DNA of 40,782 nucleotides from Clostridium sp. (GTDB lineage Bacteria > Bacillota > Clostridia > Acetivibrionales > Acetivibrionaceae): the NCBI GenBank assembly GCA_012798835.1, contig JAAZML010000144.1, forward strand, positions 1 to 40,782. The letters are read 5' to 3'. The notes under the pieces were generated by a model. It searched no databases. It saw only the letters and a program-made list of their open reading frames with translations, and was not told where the DNA came from. Numbering within the stretch: the stretch's first letter is position 1; every line of letters begins with the position of its first letter. Of the stretch, positions 27,031 to 35,483 are shown in pieces. A program made the translations under genes and the position numbers.

Positions 27031-28701
27031 ATGTTAACAGATATTCAAATTGCCCAATCATGCAAGTTGAAACCAATAAACCAAATCGGCGAAGATCTTG
27101 GCATAGAAAACGATGAACTTGAGCTTTATGGGAAATATAAAGCTAAATTAAATAATGATTTATGGGAAAGAGTGAAAAACAAACCCAATGGTAAACTAGT
27201 CCTAGTTACCGCAATAAATCCCACCCCAGCAGGCGAGGGAAAAACGACCACCACAGTGGGCTTGGGACAAGCCATGGCTCAAATAGGGGAAAAGGCAATA
27301 ATTGCGCTAAGGGAACCTTCACTAGGTCCGGTCATGGGGATAAAGGGAGGTGCTGCGGGGGGTGGCTACTCTCAGGTCGTACCAATGGAAGACATAAATC
27401 TACATTTTACGGGGGATATGCATGCTATAACCGCTGCCAATAATCTTCTGTCTGCCGCAATTGATAACCATATACACCAAGGCAATGCCCTCAGTATTGA
27501 TCCTAGGCAGATTGCATGGAAAAGGGCAATGGACATGAATGATCGCAATTTGAGAAATGTCGTTGTGGGTCTGGGTGGCAAGCCCAACGGTGTGCCCAGA
27601 GAGGATGGTTTTTTAATAACTGTAGCATCGGAAATTATGGCTATTTTGTGTCTGGCTACGGGACTTACCGATTTAAAGGATCGTTTAGGCCGTATTATTG
27701 CCGGCTATACCTTTGGCGGTAAACCCGTATTTGCTAAGGATCTTAACATCAATGGTGCAATGGCGCTGCTATTAAAAGATGCTCTAAAACCGAATTTGGT
27801 GCAAACCCTCGAAAACACTCCTGCTTTAGTACATGGCGGCCCCTTTGCCAATATAGCACATGGCTGTAACAGTGTATTTGCCACAAGGTTAGGGTTAAAG
27901 CTTGCAGATTACTGCATAACCGAGGCGGGATTTGGTGCTGATCTAGGTGCTGAGAAATTCTTTAACATCAAATGCAGGTATGCAGACCTAAATCCCGATG
28001 CCGTCGTTCTGGTTGCCACCATAAGGGCTTTGAAATATAACGGTGGCATAAAAAAGGACGCTCTTACCCTTCCTGATACAAAGGCTTTGAGTAAGGGTCT
28101 TGTTAATCTTGAAAAACATGTGGAAAATATCAGAAAATTTGGGGTGCCCGTTATCGTTGCCATCAACCATTTTTATACCGATTCTCCTGAGGAAATAAAT
28201 CTTATAAAAGATAAGTGCGGGGATATGGGTGTTGCGGTATCCTTTTCCGACGTTTTTGCCCAAGGGGGAGTAGGCGGTAAGGAACTTGCCACAAAATTAG
28301 TTGAACTTGTAAAAGAGAGCAGGACTAATTTTAAAACCCTATATGATACCGATCTTACAATAAAACAAAAGATTGAGATTATCTCTAAAAAAATATACGG
28401 GGCCCGAGGAGTAAACTACATGCCCTCCGCAGAAAAATCCATCCAAAGAATAGAATCTTTTGATATGGATAAGCTTCCGGTATGCATGGCAAAAACCCAG
28501 TATTCCCTTTCGGACGATCCTAGTCTTTTAGGAAGACCGGAGGGCTTTGATATTACAGTTCGGGAAGTAAATCTTTCAGCTGGTGCCGGGTTCATTGTTG
28601 CAACCACCGGCAATATTATGACCATGCCGGGGCTTCCGAGAATTCCGGCCGCAGAAAAAATGGATATAGATCAACAAGGTAATATAACGGGTCTTTTTTA
28701 G
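27031..28701 (+). CDS. fhs: Formate-tetrahydrofolate ligase
   Basis: A 556-residue ATP-dependent enzyme that makes 10-formyl-tetrahydrofolate from formate, for purine synthesis and the methyl branch of the Wood-Ljungdahl pathway. The P-loop-like [18 protein letters not shown] lies near residue 66; [20 protein letters not shown] and the C-terminal [13 protein letters not shown] are family hallmarks. ATG follows GGAGG (27017-27021). It is monocistronic here, with its own promoter, so acetogenesis cannot be concluded from this gene alone. Confidence 0.98.
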   Translation: MLTDIQIAQSCKLKPINQIGEDLGIENDELELYGKYKAKLNNDLWERVKNKPNGKLVLVTAINPTPAGEGKTTTTVGLGQAMAQIGEKAIIALREPSLGPVMGIKGGAAGGGYSQVVPMEDINLHFTGDMHAITAANNLLSAAIDNHIHQGNALSIDPRQIAWKRAMDMNDRNLRNVVVGLGGKPNGVPREDGFLITVASEIMAILCLATGLTDLKDRLGRIIAGYTFGGKPVFAKDLNINGAMALLLKDALKPNLVQTLENTPALVHGGPFANIAHGCNSVFATRLGLKLADYCITEAGFGADLGAEKFFNIKCRYADLNPDAVVLVATIRALKYNGGIKKDALTLPDTKALSKGLVNLEKHVENIRKFGVPVIVAINHFYTDSPEEINLIKDKCGDMGVAVSFSDVFAQGGVGGKELATKLVELVKESRTNFKTLYDTDLTIKQKIEIISKKIYGARGVNYMPSAEKSIQRIESFDMDKLPVCMAKTQYSLSDDPSLLGRPEGFDITVREVNLSAGAGFIVATTGNIMTMPGLPRIPAAEKMDIDQQGNITGLF

Positions 28702-28766
28702 TCTATTCTTTAAAATACCTTTTGCTACCTTAAAACGTCAAAACTACAATCCTTTTGGCTATTACC

Positions 28767-28816
28767 GGGCTGTTTACACAGTAATCATATTCTAAAATAC
28801 TGCAAACAGCCCCTTT
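28767..28816. terminator. Hairpin between fhs and the CotS-family gene
   Basis: Arms GGGCTGTTT (28767-28775) and AAACAGCCC (28804-28812), with an inner CAGTA/TACTG pair, followed on the plus strand by CTTTAC. It lies between convergent genes and may end both; the T tract is short. The remainder of 28702-28937 shows no supported gene. Confidence 0.55.
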
Positions 28817-28937
28817 ACAATACCAACCCATTATCGCCCCCTGAATGCCCCAGGAATATGTATTTTTTGCAACAAACATTTTACAATGATTTTTTGATAT
28901 TGCAAAATATATATTACCCCGAATACTACGAGCCAAT

Positions 28938-29918
28938 CTACAACTCAAATTCTTTTAGAAATTTTTCTAAATACATGATTTCTCCAATGGATTCGTTAAA
29001 TCTGAAAATAAAGTTTTTTCCCCTCTTTGTTCTTCTGCTATTATAATACCTGTTTACCACCCTCCAGAATTTTTGAGGAAACTGAAGCATCGCTTTCATA
29101 ATATAAAATTCTTCTTGAGAAATGGGCTCCACTGACGTATATGCTTCAATTATCACCTTTGCTTCATTGGTATCCCAGTTGCATTTTCTCATTTTTCTTC
29201 TTAATAGGTTGGTGATATCATAAATTTTTAATTCGTAGCTGCAAAAATCAAAATTTATGATGGATGTTTTGTATTCATCGCATATAATATTGCAATGGCT
29301 ATAATCATTGTGGCAGAAACTTTTTTCTCCCCTGCTTTTTTTGACCAGCCCACTGTATTCGGAATTATATATTTTGTTTACCGCATCTTCACCAAGCCCA
29401 TAAAAGTAATCGATATATTCAAGTACCTGGTAATCAAATTTGCCTCTTTCCCTTTGAGCCATTTTTTTCGTGCGTTTTAATTCCTCAAGCCTTTTTTGAA
29501 GGTATACAGGCATTTTCCCCAGTTCATCCCTTGCCAGGCTCTCTGATGGTGCTTCATAGCCCTTAGAAGCCTTGTGCAGCATTGCAAGAGTCTTAGATGC
29601 CCTTATAACATCTTCTCTTTTGTTAAAATCGCATTCCCTGCCCCGTGCCCCTTCTGTTACCGTATATATTTCACCGTTTACAACCGCAAACGGATATCCA
29701 TCTTTGCCGCATATATACCTGTCTATATTTTCAAATCCATTTTCATGTAGATGTTCTTTTGCTCCATGTATAAACATTAGCCTTTTTGGTGAAAACTTCA
29801 TTCTTTTTAATACCCTGTCGCCCTCATCTGTCTCCATAATATAATAGTTTTTTAGCGGGCGAATTTTTCCTATACTAAAATTATATTTCCCCGTTAACTC
29901 CTTTTCCATTACCTGCAT
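28938..29918 (-). CDS. CotS/YsxE-family spore coat kinase-like protein
   Basis: A 326-residue protein with an aminoglycoside-phosphotransferase/kinase-like fold of the CotS family. The catalytic loop appears as FCHNDYSHCNIICD (about 202-215) and the metal-site aspartate as INFDFCSYE. CotS, CotI and relatives sit in the spore coat; whether they phosphorylate a substrate is mostly unknown. ATG at 29918 follows GGGGG with seven bases. The upstream GT39 gene is 168 bp away on the same strand. No clear sigma-K promoter was identified. Confidence 0.85.
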   Translation of the reverse strand: MQVMEKELTGKYNFSIGKIRPLKNYYIMETDEGDRVLKRMKFSPKRLMFIHGAKEHLHENGFENIDRYICGKDGYPFAVVNGEIYTVTEGARGRECDFNKREDVIRASKTLAMLHKASKGYEAPSESLARDELGKMPVYLQKRLEELKRTKKMAQRERGKFDYQVLEYIDYFYGLGEDAVNKIYNSEYSGLVKKSRGEKSFCHNDYSHCNIICDEYKTSIINFDFCSYELKIYDITNLLRRKMRKCNWDTNEAKVIIEAYTSVEPISQEEFYIMKAMLQFPQKFWRVVNRYYNSRRTKRGKNFIFRFNESIGEIMYLEKFLKEFEL

Positions 29919-30086
29919 TTTATAACCCCCAAACTCTTATCTTTGCTGTATTGAATGAAATGGATAAGACAGCTTCCTAGGAGCATTCATCCAACCTAAT
30001 AACCGCTTATAAAAATATTTAAATATTTTATCTCTGAATATATTGATATATACACGCAATATCCTGTTTAGCGTATATAATAGTAA

Positions 30087-31331
30087 TCATATTTTGCTTT
30101 TGCCAAAATTAGAACTTATTTTTCTTGCGGCACCTGCTGCCATTATCATAAAATATGAGGAAAGCACCATAACCTGGGGCATCAGCGGGAAAGCATACCT
30201 ATCAAACGCCATGTAAATACAATGTGTTGCAGTATAATAAAGTAGCAGCATGATAATAAGGCTGCTATTTCTAAAATCCCTAAAAAGCAACAATAAAACG
30301 CCTGCTATACCCGTGTATATTATTATATAATGATTGAATATTACAAATTCCGGTGTGATGCTAAAAAACTGCTTCCAGTAAAAGACTGTCCCCCATAAAA
30401 GCCATGCTTTATCTATTGTATACCACTTTAGATAACCCCAAAAATCCTCCCTAAATCCCTGCTTTATTCGCATTTTTGCCACTTCTACTTCTGTCTTATT
30501 TGTCTCAAAAGCATTGTTCCCTAATTTATAGTAGACAATGTTTTCAGGTGTTTGTTCATAATCAATATATGTACCTTGGAGAAATGGATTTCCGCTTGAA
30601 GCGGCCAGAGGTATAAACTGATCATATTCCAAGTAATTTCTTACCCACCATGGGGACATTAATATAGCAAAAACAGCAAACATTATTCCCCCCATCTTAA
30701 AAAATTCAAATATACTCAAACGCTTTTTAAAAATAAGATATGTAAATAGCATTATGGGATATAGTGCTATGGTTGGCCTGCATAATGTTGTGATCGCCCA
30801 TAATACACCTAACAAAACAAAACGCATTTTCCCAGGCTTTTTTACAGCTAGCAGACTCATGTATAGCAGGGTGCCCAAAAGTGCCGTAAAAAGTGTTTCG
30901 GTAAGCATGTAACCAACAGTTATTATATTGGGAACATAGAAAGCTGTAAAAAATGAAGCCAAAAGACCAACTCTCCCATCGAAAAACTCCTTGCCAATCA
31001 AATAAGTAAGCCATATGGTTATACAGCTTATGACGGCCTGTATAAACCTAACCATTTGTAGCCCCAGAAGGCCATTTCCAAATAGTTTAAATATTATTGC
31101 AAGAAAAAATGGATACACCGGGGTTACAAATACAGTGGGTTCGTTTAAGTTGTGGAAGGTATATCCCCCGCCTTTTATAAACACCACTGCACTTTTTATA
31201 TAGTTCAGATCATCGCTGGATAAAGTCAGCCTGTTTTTGTATTTCAAAATTAAAACGCATTTTATTATAAAGGATGCCGCAATAAATATTGCCAGCAATA
31301 AATACCTTTTCTTTTTGTTACTCAGCTGCAC
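30087..31331 (-). CDS. GT39/ArnT-like polytopic glycosyltransferase
   Basis: A 414-residue membrane protein with about ten hydrophobic helices. After the first helix (about 9-28) an external loop carries LTLSSDDLNYIKSA, whose acidic pair is the usual lipid-linked-sugar catalytic site of GT-C enzymes, and VTPVYPFFLAIIFKLFG follows as in the PMT_2/GT39 family. A second helix bundle ends near residue 405. It likely moves a sugar from a polyprenyl phosphate donor onto a lipid, wall polymer or protein; the acceptor is unknown. The start is GTG 31331 just after AGGGAG. A structured leader of about 120 nt precedes it. Confidence 0.82.
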   Translation of the reverse strand: MQLSNKKKRYLLLAIFIAASFIIKCVLILKYKNRLTLSSDDLNYIKSAVVFIKGGGYTFHNLNEPTVFVTPVYPFFLAIIFKLFGNGLLGLQMVRFIQAVISCITIWLTYLIGKEFFDGRVGLLASFFTAFYVPNIITVGYMLTETLFTALLGTLLYMSLLAVKKPGKMRFVLLGVLWAITTLCRPTIALYPIMLFTYLIFKKRLSIFEFFKMGGIMFAVFAILMSPWWVRNYLEYDQFIPLAASSGNPFLQGTYIDYEQTPENIVYYKLGNNAFETNKTEVEVAKMRIKQGFREDFWGYLKWYTIDKAWLLWGTVFYWKQFFSITPEFVIFNHYIIIYTGIAGVLLLLFRDFRNSSLIIMLLLYYTATHCIYMAFDRYAFPLMPQVMVLSSYFMIMAAGAARKISSNFGKSKI

Positions 31332-31422
31332 TCACTCCCTATATATGCTAATATATAGATCATACTAGTTATTTACCTTACGGTCTCCAAGCTGGGGATA
31401 GCTTTACCATGCAAGCTCATCA

Positions 31423-31460
31423 TTTTAGAGCAAATCGCTATAGGTTTTTGTGCTCTAAAA
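31423..31460. repeat. Perfect 10-bp inverted repeat ahead of the GT39 gene
   Basis: TTTTAGAGCA (31423-31432) and TGCTCTAAAA (31451-31460) flank an 18-nt loop. No T tract follows on the minus strand; together with AAGCT/AGCTT further down (about 31389-31405) it may form a structured 5' leader for the GT39 transcript. Confidence 0.5.
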
Positions 31461-31491
31461 AAGGATACCATCTTTGACCTAGCATCCTTTT
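31459..31491 (-). terminator. Terminator of the small gene at 31528-31800
   Basis: Inverted repeat AAAAGGAT (31459-31466) with ATCCTTTT (31484-31491); the minus strand then reads CCTTTTTTAG, giving a six-T tract. Confidence 0.75.
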
Positions 31492-31527
31492 ATCTCCCAA
31501 CAATTATTCTATCCGATTCTTCCTAAT

Positions 31528-31800
31528 TTAAACACAACAATCCCTAAGGCATGTATTTGCTTTATTTGCATTATTAATCTTTTTATCAAGCTTCTTTATA
31601 GATTCGATTTTTTGAGCCAAATCTTCGCTAAGGGATGTTAGAATTTTTGCATCCCTCAAGACATCCCTTATAAAGTAAATTTTTATACCTATGAGGGTGT
31701 TATAGGTATCGACATCTATCTTTCCCTCCATACAATATGATTGACATAAATCGATAAAATGTACCGATTCTTCAAGGAGTCTTTCTCTGGTATACTCCAT
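31528..31800 (-). CDS. Small helical protein of unknown function
   Basis: A 90-residue protein that I do not recognise. It is largely helical and charged, with no membrane segment, and ends with a cysteine-rich tail (TCLRDCCV). Two further cysteines lie near residue 20 (LCQSYC). The start is taken at ATG 31800, preceded by GAGGTG with eight bases between; a GTG two codons earlier is the alternative. It has its own promoter (32062-32090), a leader of about 255 nt and a terminator, so it forms a single-gene unit. Good signals at both ends support a real gene. Confidence 0.75.
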   Translation of the reverse strand: MEYTRERLLEESVHFIDLCQSYCMEGKIDVDTYNTLIGIKIYFIRDVLRDAKILTSLSEDLAQKIESIKKLDKKINNANKANTCLRDCCV

Positions 31801-31834
31801 CTCCACATCACCTCTCCAAAAAAATTTATTTTAA

Positions 31835-31954
31835 TTAAATTGATCTCTTAATATCCGCTGCCCCTTTGAAACTTACGCCCAGTAAAAAATTTCGATAAAT
31901 TTCAAGAGCTATTCCTATGTTTACATCTATTATTCCCTTTATATCTCCATATAA
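31835..31954 (-). other. Protein-like 39-codon open stretch without start codon
   Basis: Within the leader of the small gene, a frame open for 39 codons (between TAG and TAA) reads like protein, including IDVNIGIALEIYRNFLLGVS and FKGAADIKRS, but contains no ATG, GTG or TTG. It may be a decayed gene fragment or chance. The rest of 31801-32214 is AT-rich. Confidence 0.3.
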
Positions 31955-32061
31955 CTATATATATTCGACTTTCGGGTTTAATATTTGTAAAATTCTAAAA
32001 TTTCATAATACAAAATCTTAATTCTCAAATCTTATGCTTACTATTTTCCTGTTCTTATGTA

Positions 32062-32090
32062 ATATTATACTATTACCGCAACCATGTCAA
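32062..32090 (-). promoter_or_regulatory. Sigma-A promoter of the small gene
   Basis: TTGACA (32085-32090) with 17 bp to TAATAT (32062-32067), or 15 bp to TATAAT (32064-32069), on the minus strand. Transcription would begin near 32055, giving a long leader before the ATG at 31800. Confidence 0.65.
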
Positions 32091-32163
32091 TAACTGGTTT
32101 AAAAAAATTATAAGGCTTTGGCGATACTACTTCAAGGCAGGGATGACGGAAATATTTAAGCCC

Positions 32164-32192
32164 TTGATTGTTAGCCTGTTTTAGGATAAACT
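32164..32192 (+). promoter_or_regulatory. Possible promoter of the 32215-33378 gene pair
   Basis: TTGATT (32164-32169), 17-bp spacer and TAAACT (32187-32192), about 22 nt ahead of the first start codon. Confidence 0.45.
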
Positions 32193-32214
32193 TATAAGTG
32201 TTTAGAGGGGTGGA

Positions 32215-32736
32215 GTGACTGGCTTGAACAAATCTATTGAAAAAATTATCAGAAAAAAATTTGATATTTGGGATTCCGTAATCATTTTTATCACAATCCT
32301 AGTTGCTTTTATTTTGGCTACTTTTATTATTTTAATCACAGGTCCTGTATACTATTCTATTGCTCTTGCCTCCGTTGCAGTTATAGGGTACGCAGGTTAC
32401 GTTATTATTACTTCCCGTAATGTTGAATATGAGTATTCACTTATCGGTAATAACTTGGAAATAAATATGATAGTTGGGAAAAGAAAAAGAAAATTATTAT
32501 TCTCTGGACAGTACAGGCAATTCCAGGCCATTGGTAAAGCTTCCGGCAAAGAATACGAAACACTTGCCGCAAACATTACAACTGTAATTCATGCCGGCAG
32601 TTTGCCAAGCTCTGATTATACTTATTTTTTCATAACAGAATATAAAAATAAAAAAACTGTTGTTTATTTTGAGCCGGGTATAGAGATTGTTTCCGCCATC
32701 AAATCCAAAAATAAAAGGGCATTCATATCGGGCTAA
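32215..32736 (+). CDS. Conserved-type small membrane protein of unknown function
   Basis: A 173-residue protein with two close hydrophobic helices (about 20-44 and 47-66) and a cytosolic beta-rich domain of about 105 residues beginning VEYEYSLIGNNLEINMIVGKRKRK, a pleckstrin-like pattern seen in clostridial membrane proteins of unknown function (DUF6106-like; I cannot confirm this). The start is GTG 32215 or TTG 32224, both near GAGGGGTGGA. It is 21 bp ahead of the next gene and probably co-transcribed with it. Confidence 0.75.
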   Translation: MTGLNKSIEKIIRKKFDIWDSVIIFITILVAFILATFIILITGPVYYSIALASVAVIGYAGYVIITSRNVEYEYSLIGNNLEINMIVGKRKRKLLFSGQYRQFQAIGKASGKEYETLAANITTVIHAGSLPSSDYTYFFITEYKNKKTVVYFEPGIEIVSAIKSKNKRAFISG

Positions 32737-32757
32737 TAAAAGCAGTTTAGGAAAGGT

Positions 32758-33378
32758 GTGCGGTTAGATATCATGATCAAAAATAAAATCGCAAATTTTT
32801 GGTATTACCACAAATTCAAAATACTAGTGGTTCTGTCTGCAATTATACTATTCTCTTTGGGCTTGAATATTAACTTAGATGGCGTTTCAGATCTTGAAAT
32901 TGGATATGTTATTGAAGAGTCCGACGTTATCCTAAAAAATCAACAACTGATGACAAATCAATTTGAATCTTTGATTTCAAAAACACGCAAGAAAGATGCA
33001 CGGGTAAGTTTTTTACCCCTTACAGGTTCGCATTTTGAAGTGGAATTTACGCTGGGTATTTCCCAGATCATTCTTCTTGATAAAATTACTCTTGAAAGAT
33101 ATATCAATTTTCCTTTTTTTGAACCGCTTGATGATTATGTTACCAGATACAATATCAATATTAAAGATTTCCCTGAGCTGTTAACAAAAACTAAAGACTC
33201 GGAAGATTTTCACGTTTACGCCCTTCCATTAAAAGATATGAAATTGCTTTTAGACATGGGTATACCAGAGGATTATTATTTTACTATCCGGCTCCCTAAA
33301 ATGAGTAAACCCGATGATGTATTAAGAAATCAAAACGCACATATTGTTTTGGATTATATTTTAAGTAATATGCAATAA
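32758..33378 (+). CDS. Membrane-anchored extracytoplasmic protein, unknown function
   Basis: A 206-residue protein with a basic N-terminus, an aromatic KIANFWYYHKFKI motif at about 9-21 and one membrane helix (about 22-38). The remaining 165 residues would lie outside; they include ISQIILLDKITLERYINF and a C-terminal LDYILSNMQ. The NFWYYHKxK opening is common in clostridial single-pass proteins related to solute-binding folds, often encoded beside the type of membrane protein upstream. I cannot assign a function. The start is GTG 32758 after AGGAAAGG, or ATG 32773. Confidence 0.72.
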   Translation: MRLDIMIKNKIANFWYYHKFKILVVLSAIILFSLGLNINLDGVSDLEIGYVIEESDVILKNQQLMTNQFESLISKTRKKDARVSFLPLTGSHFEVEFTLGISQIILLDKITLERYINFPFFEPLDDYVTRYNINIKDFPELLTKTKDSEDFHVYALPLKDMKLLLDMGIPEDYYFTIRLPKMSKPDDVLRNQNAHIVLDYILSNMQ

Positions 33379-33440
33379 AAACACTCACTGAAATCTTTAC
33401 TTTTCATACTATTTCCCGAAAAGCCCTCTACTATGCCAAA

Positions 33441-33471
33441 TAATCCCAAGGTCATAATAACCTTGAGATTA
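33441..33471. terminator. Hairpin between convergent genes
   Basis: TAATCCCAAGGT (33441-33452) pairs with ACCTTGAGATTA (33460-33471) with one mismatch, then TTTATAT on the plus strand. It separates the gene ending at 33378 from the convergent permease gene. Confidence 0.5.
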
Positions 33472-33572
33472 TTTATATCTCACATGTAAAATTCCTAGTG
33501 TAAATCCTGTATCAAAATTATAGTTCCCATCATAATTCCTTTTATTGTTAAAAAACAAGTGCTAAGTTTCTG

Positions 33573-34421
33573 CTATCCCTTAACAGAACCCGCCGTTATA
33601 CCACCTATTATACGTTTCGAGAAAAGAGCAAACGCTATCAATATTGGCACAACCGATAGGGCTATCGCCATATACGCTGCAGCAAAGTCGGTTCTGTATA
33701 CACCTTTTGCATTAGCTACAATCACAGGTATAGTATGAACCTTTGGATTTCTCAAAACTATCTGAGGTATCAATAGCTGATTCCATGAGTTAATAAATGC
33801 AAACATACCCATGGTAGCTATGGAAGGGCTTATTATCGGTAATATGATTTTGTTGTAGATACTAATTTCCGAATATCCATCTATCCTTGCAGATTCGACT
33901 ATAGAATCCGGTAGGGCAGTGTCTATATACAGCTTTACAAAATAGACAAATTGCGCACTTGCTATCATAGGCAGTATAAGCGCCCACAGGTTGTCTATTA
34001 GCTTAAATTTACTAATCACATCATACATACCAATCATACTAAGCTGCGGCGGCACCATCATGGAGCTTAGTACCACCCAAAAAAGGAGCTTATTCCCCAT
34101 AAATTTGTATTTTGATAAACCATAGGCTGCCAACGATCCAAAATAGGCAAGCAGTGCTGTCCCCACTCCGGATACAATTAGGCTATTTAAAAAACCTCTC
34201 CAAATATTAACTCTTTCGCTCATCTTTAAATAGTTTGCCCATGAATATTTCCCCGGAAGAAAATTCAGGCTTTGGGCAATAGCTCTGTTATTATGGGTTG
34301 CATTAATCATCATAAAATAAAACGGAAGAAAGCATATAACCGCCAAACCAATTAGCAGGATATATAATGCTAAAGTCCCTACGCTGATTCTGCCTCCCCT
34401 TTTAACCCTTTGAAAACCCAT
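33573..34421 (-). CDS. Carbohydrate ABC transporter permease (MalG-type)
   Basis: A 282-residue inner-membrane permease with six helices. The EAA loop that docks the ATPase reads ESARIDGYSEISIYNKIILPIISPSI (positions about 175-200; its core is DGYSEISIYNKIILP). The C-terminus SKRIIGGITAGSVKG is typical of the MalG/LacG group. It follows the other permease by 13 bp, with GGGGGG nine bases ahead of its ATG. It is the last gene of the importer operon; no ATPase gene follows. Confidence 0.94.
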   Translation of the reverse strand: MGFQRVKRGGRISVGTLALYILLIGLAVICFLPFYFMMINATHNNRAIAQSLNFLPGKYSWANYLKMSERVNIWRGFLNSLIVSGVGTALLAYFGSLAAYGLSKYKFMGNKLLFWVVLSSMMVPPQLSMIGMYDVISKFKLIDNLWALILPMIASAQFVYFVKLYIDTALPDSIVESARIDGYSEISIYNKIILPIISPSIATMGMFAFINSWNQLLIPQIVLRNPKVHTIPVIVANAKGVYRTDFAAAYMAIALSVVPILIAFALFSKRIIGGITAGSVKG

Positions 34422-34434
34422 CGTATAATCCCCC

Positions 34435-35373
34435 CTAATTAGCTTCTTTCAAGTTCATAAACTTTACAGCAAAAGCAACAACAATAAATATATGCACAAA
34501 AAGTCCAATGGCTACAGCAGAGGCATAACCTAAGTTATAGTTAAAGAACCCTTGTCTATAAATATGCATAACCATCGTTGTTACGGAATTTTGGGGAGCT
34601 CCAGTTCCGCCTGTCAAAACAGCCGGTATATCATACATGCTAAGCCCACCAATAATTGAGGTTACTATTTGATAAGTCATAATGGGTCTAAGTTGCGGCA
34701 GTGTAATATTTTTGAAAACCTGCCATTTGGTCGCCCCATCTACTCGGGCTGCTTCAAAAAGTTCTTCCGGGATAGCCTTTAATCCCGCCATAAATATAAT
34801 CATAGTATATCCAAACCACATCCAGGTCAATATCGTAGATACCGATAGCCTAGTTGCCCAAACATTTTGAAGAAAATTAAAAGGCCCGTCGAGTATTTTA
34901 AATGCAACTAAAATTTCATTAACCGCACCTTTTGGGTAACTCAACAGAAAAGAAAACAATGCACCTATTGACGCCATTGTAACAAGGTTAGGTAAATAAT
35001 AAATTGCCCTAAAAAATTCTTTTCCCCTTAGCTTGCTAGTTTTGTCTGTCAGTAAAATAGCCAAAGCTAAAGCAGCTACAAACTGGGGAAAAACATTGCA
35101 TCCCCAAAGTATCCATGTGTTTTTGATGCTTTTTAAAAATATTCCGCCTGTGGCTATATCTTTGAAGAGCCTGCTAAAATTCTGCAATCCTATCCACTCT
35201 GGGGCCACAGTAGCTCCATCCCACTTTGTTAGACTCAGGTAAAAGGTATTTAAAATGGGATACACAATAAATATGGCCATTACTATAAAAAAAGGTAATA
35301 TAAAAAGATAACCAAAATGACCGTATTTATCTCCCTTTGTTACTTTTTTCGTTAAACTCTTAAACAAGGACAT
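34435..35373 (-). CDS. Carbohydrate ABC transporter permease (MalF/UgpA-type)
   Basis: A 312-residue permease with six helices; the EAA loop core reads EAARVDGATKWQVFKNITLPQ. The first helix begins around YLFILPFFIVMAIFIVYPI. The open frame extends 19 codons further upstream, but that part only translates the intergenic hairpin (35394-35430), so the start is ATG 35373 or the TTG at 35367, which has better spacing from GGGGGGG. It pairs with the second permease to form the heterodimeric channel. Confidence 0.92.
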   Translation of the reverse strand: MSLFKSLTKKVTKGDKYGHFGYLFILPFFIVMAIFIVYPILNTFYLSLTKWDGATVAPEWIGLQNFSRLFKDIATGGIFLKSIKNTWILWGCNVFPQFVAALALAILLTDKTSKLRGKEFFRAIYYLPNLVTMASIGALFSFLLSYPKGAVNEILVAFKILDGPFNFLQNVWATRLSVSTILTWMWFGYTMIIFMAGLKAIPEELFEAARVDGATKWQVFKNITLPQLRPIMTYQIVTSIIGGLSMYDIPAVLTGGTGAPQNSVTTMVMHIYRQGFFNYNLGYASAVAIGLFVHIFIVVAFAVKFMNLKEAN

Positions 35374-35393
35374 ACCCCCCCGTGTTAATTCTT

Positions 35394-35430
35394 TTGCCCT
35401 ATTACCCGCAAAATACGGGTAATAGGGCAA
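35394..35430. promoter_or_regulatory. Strong intergenic stem-loop between the solute-binding protein and permease genes
   Basis: A perfect 15-bp inverted repeat (35394-35408 with 35416-35430) has a 7-nt loop and lacks a T tract on the minus strand. It is placed as hairpins that protect the binding-protein mRNA from 3' decay and lower permease expression. Confidence 0.82.
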
Positions 35431-35483
35431 TGTGTAGAGTATTCAAAGCAAATTTAGGTTTTCCGCTATTCTAAACACGTTGA

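Noticed and set aside
28730-28948. 72-codon minus-strand frame between fhs and the CotS-family gene
   Set aside because: No ribosome binding site, overlaps the terminator-like hairpin and runs into the 3' end of the CotS-family gene; no recognisable family.
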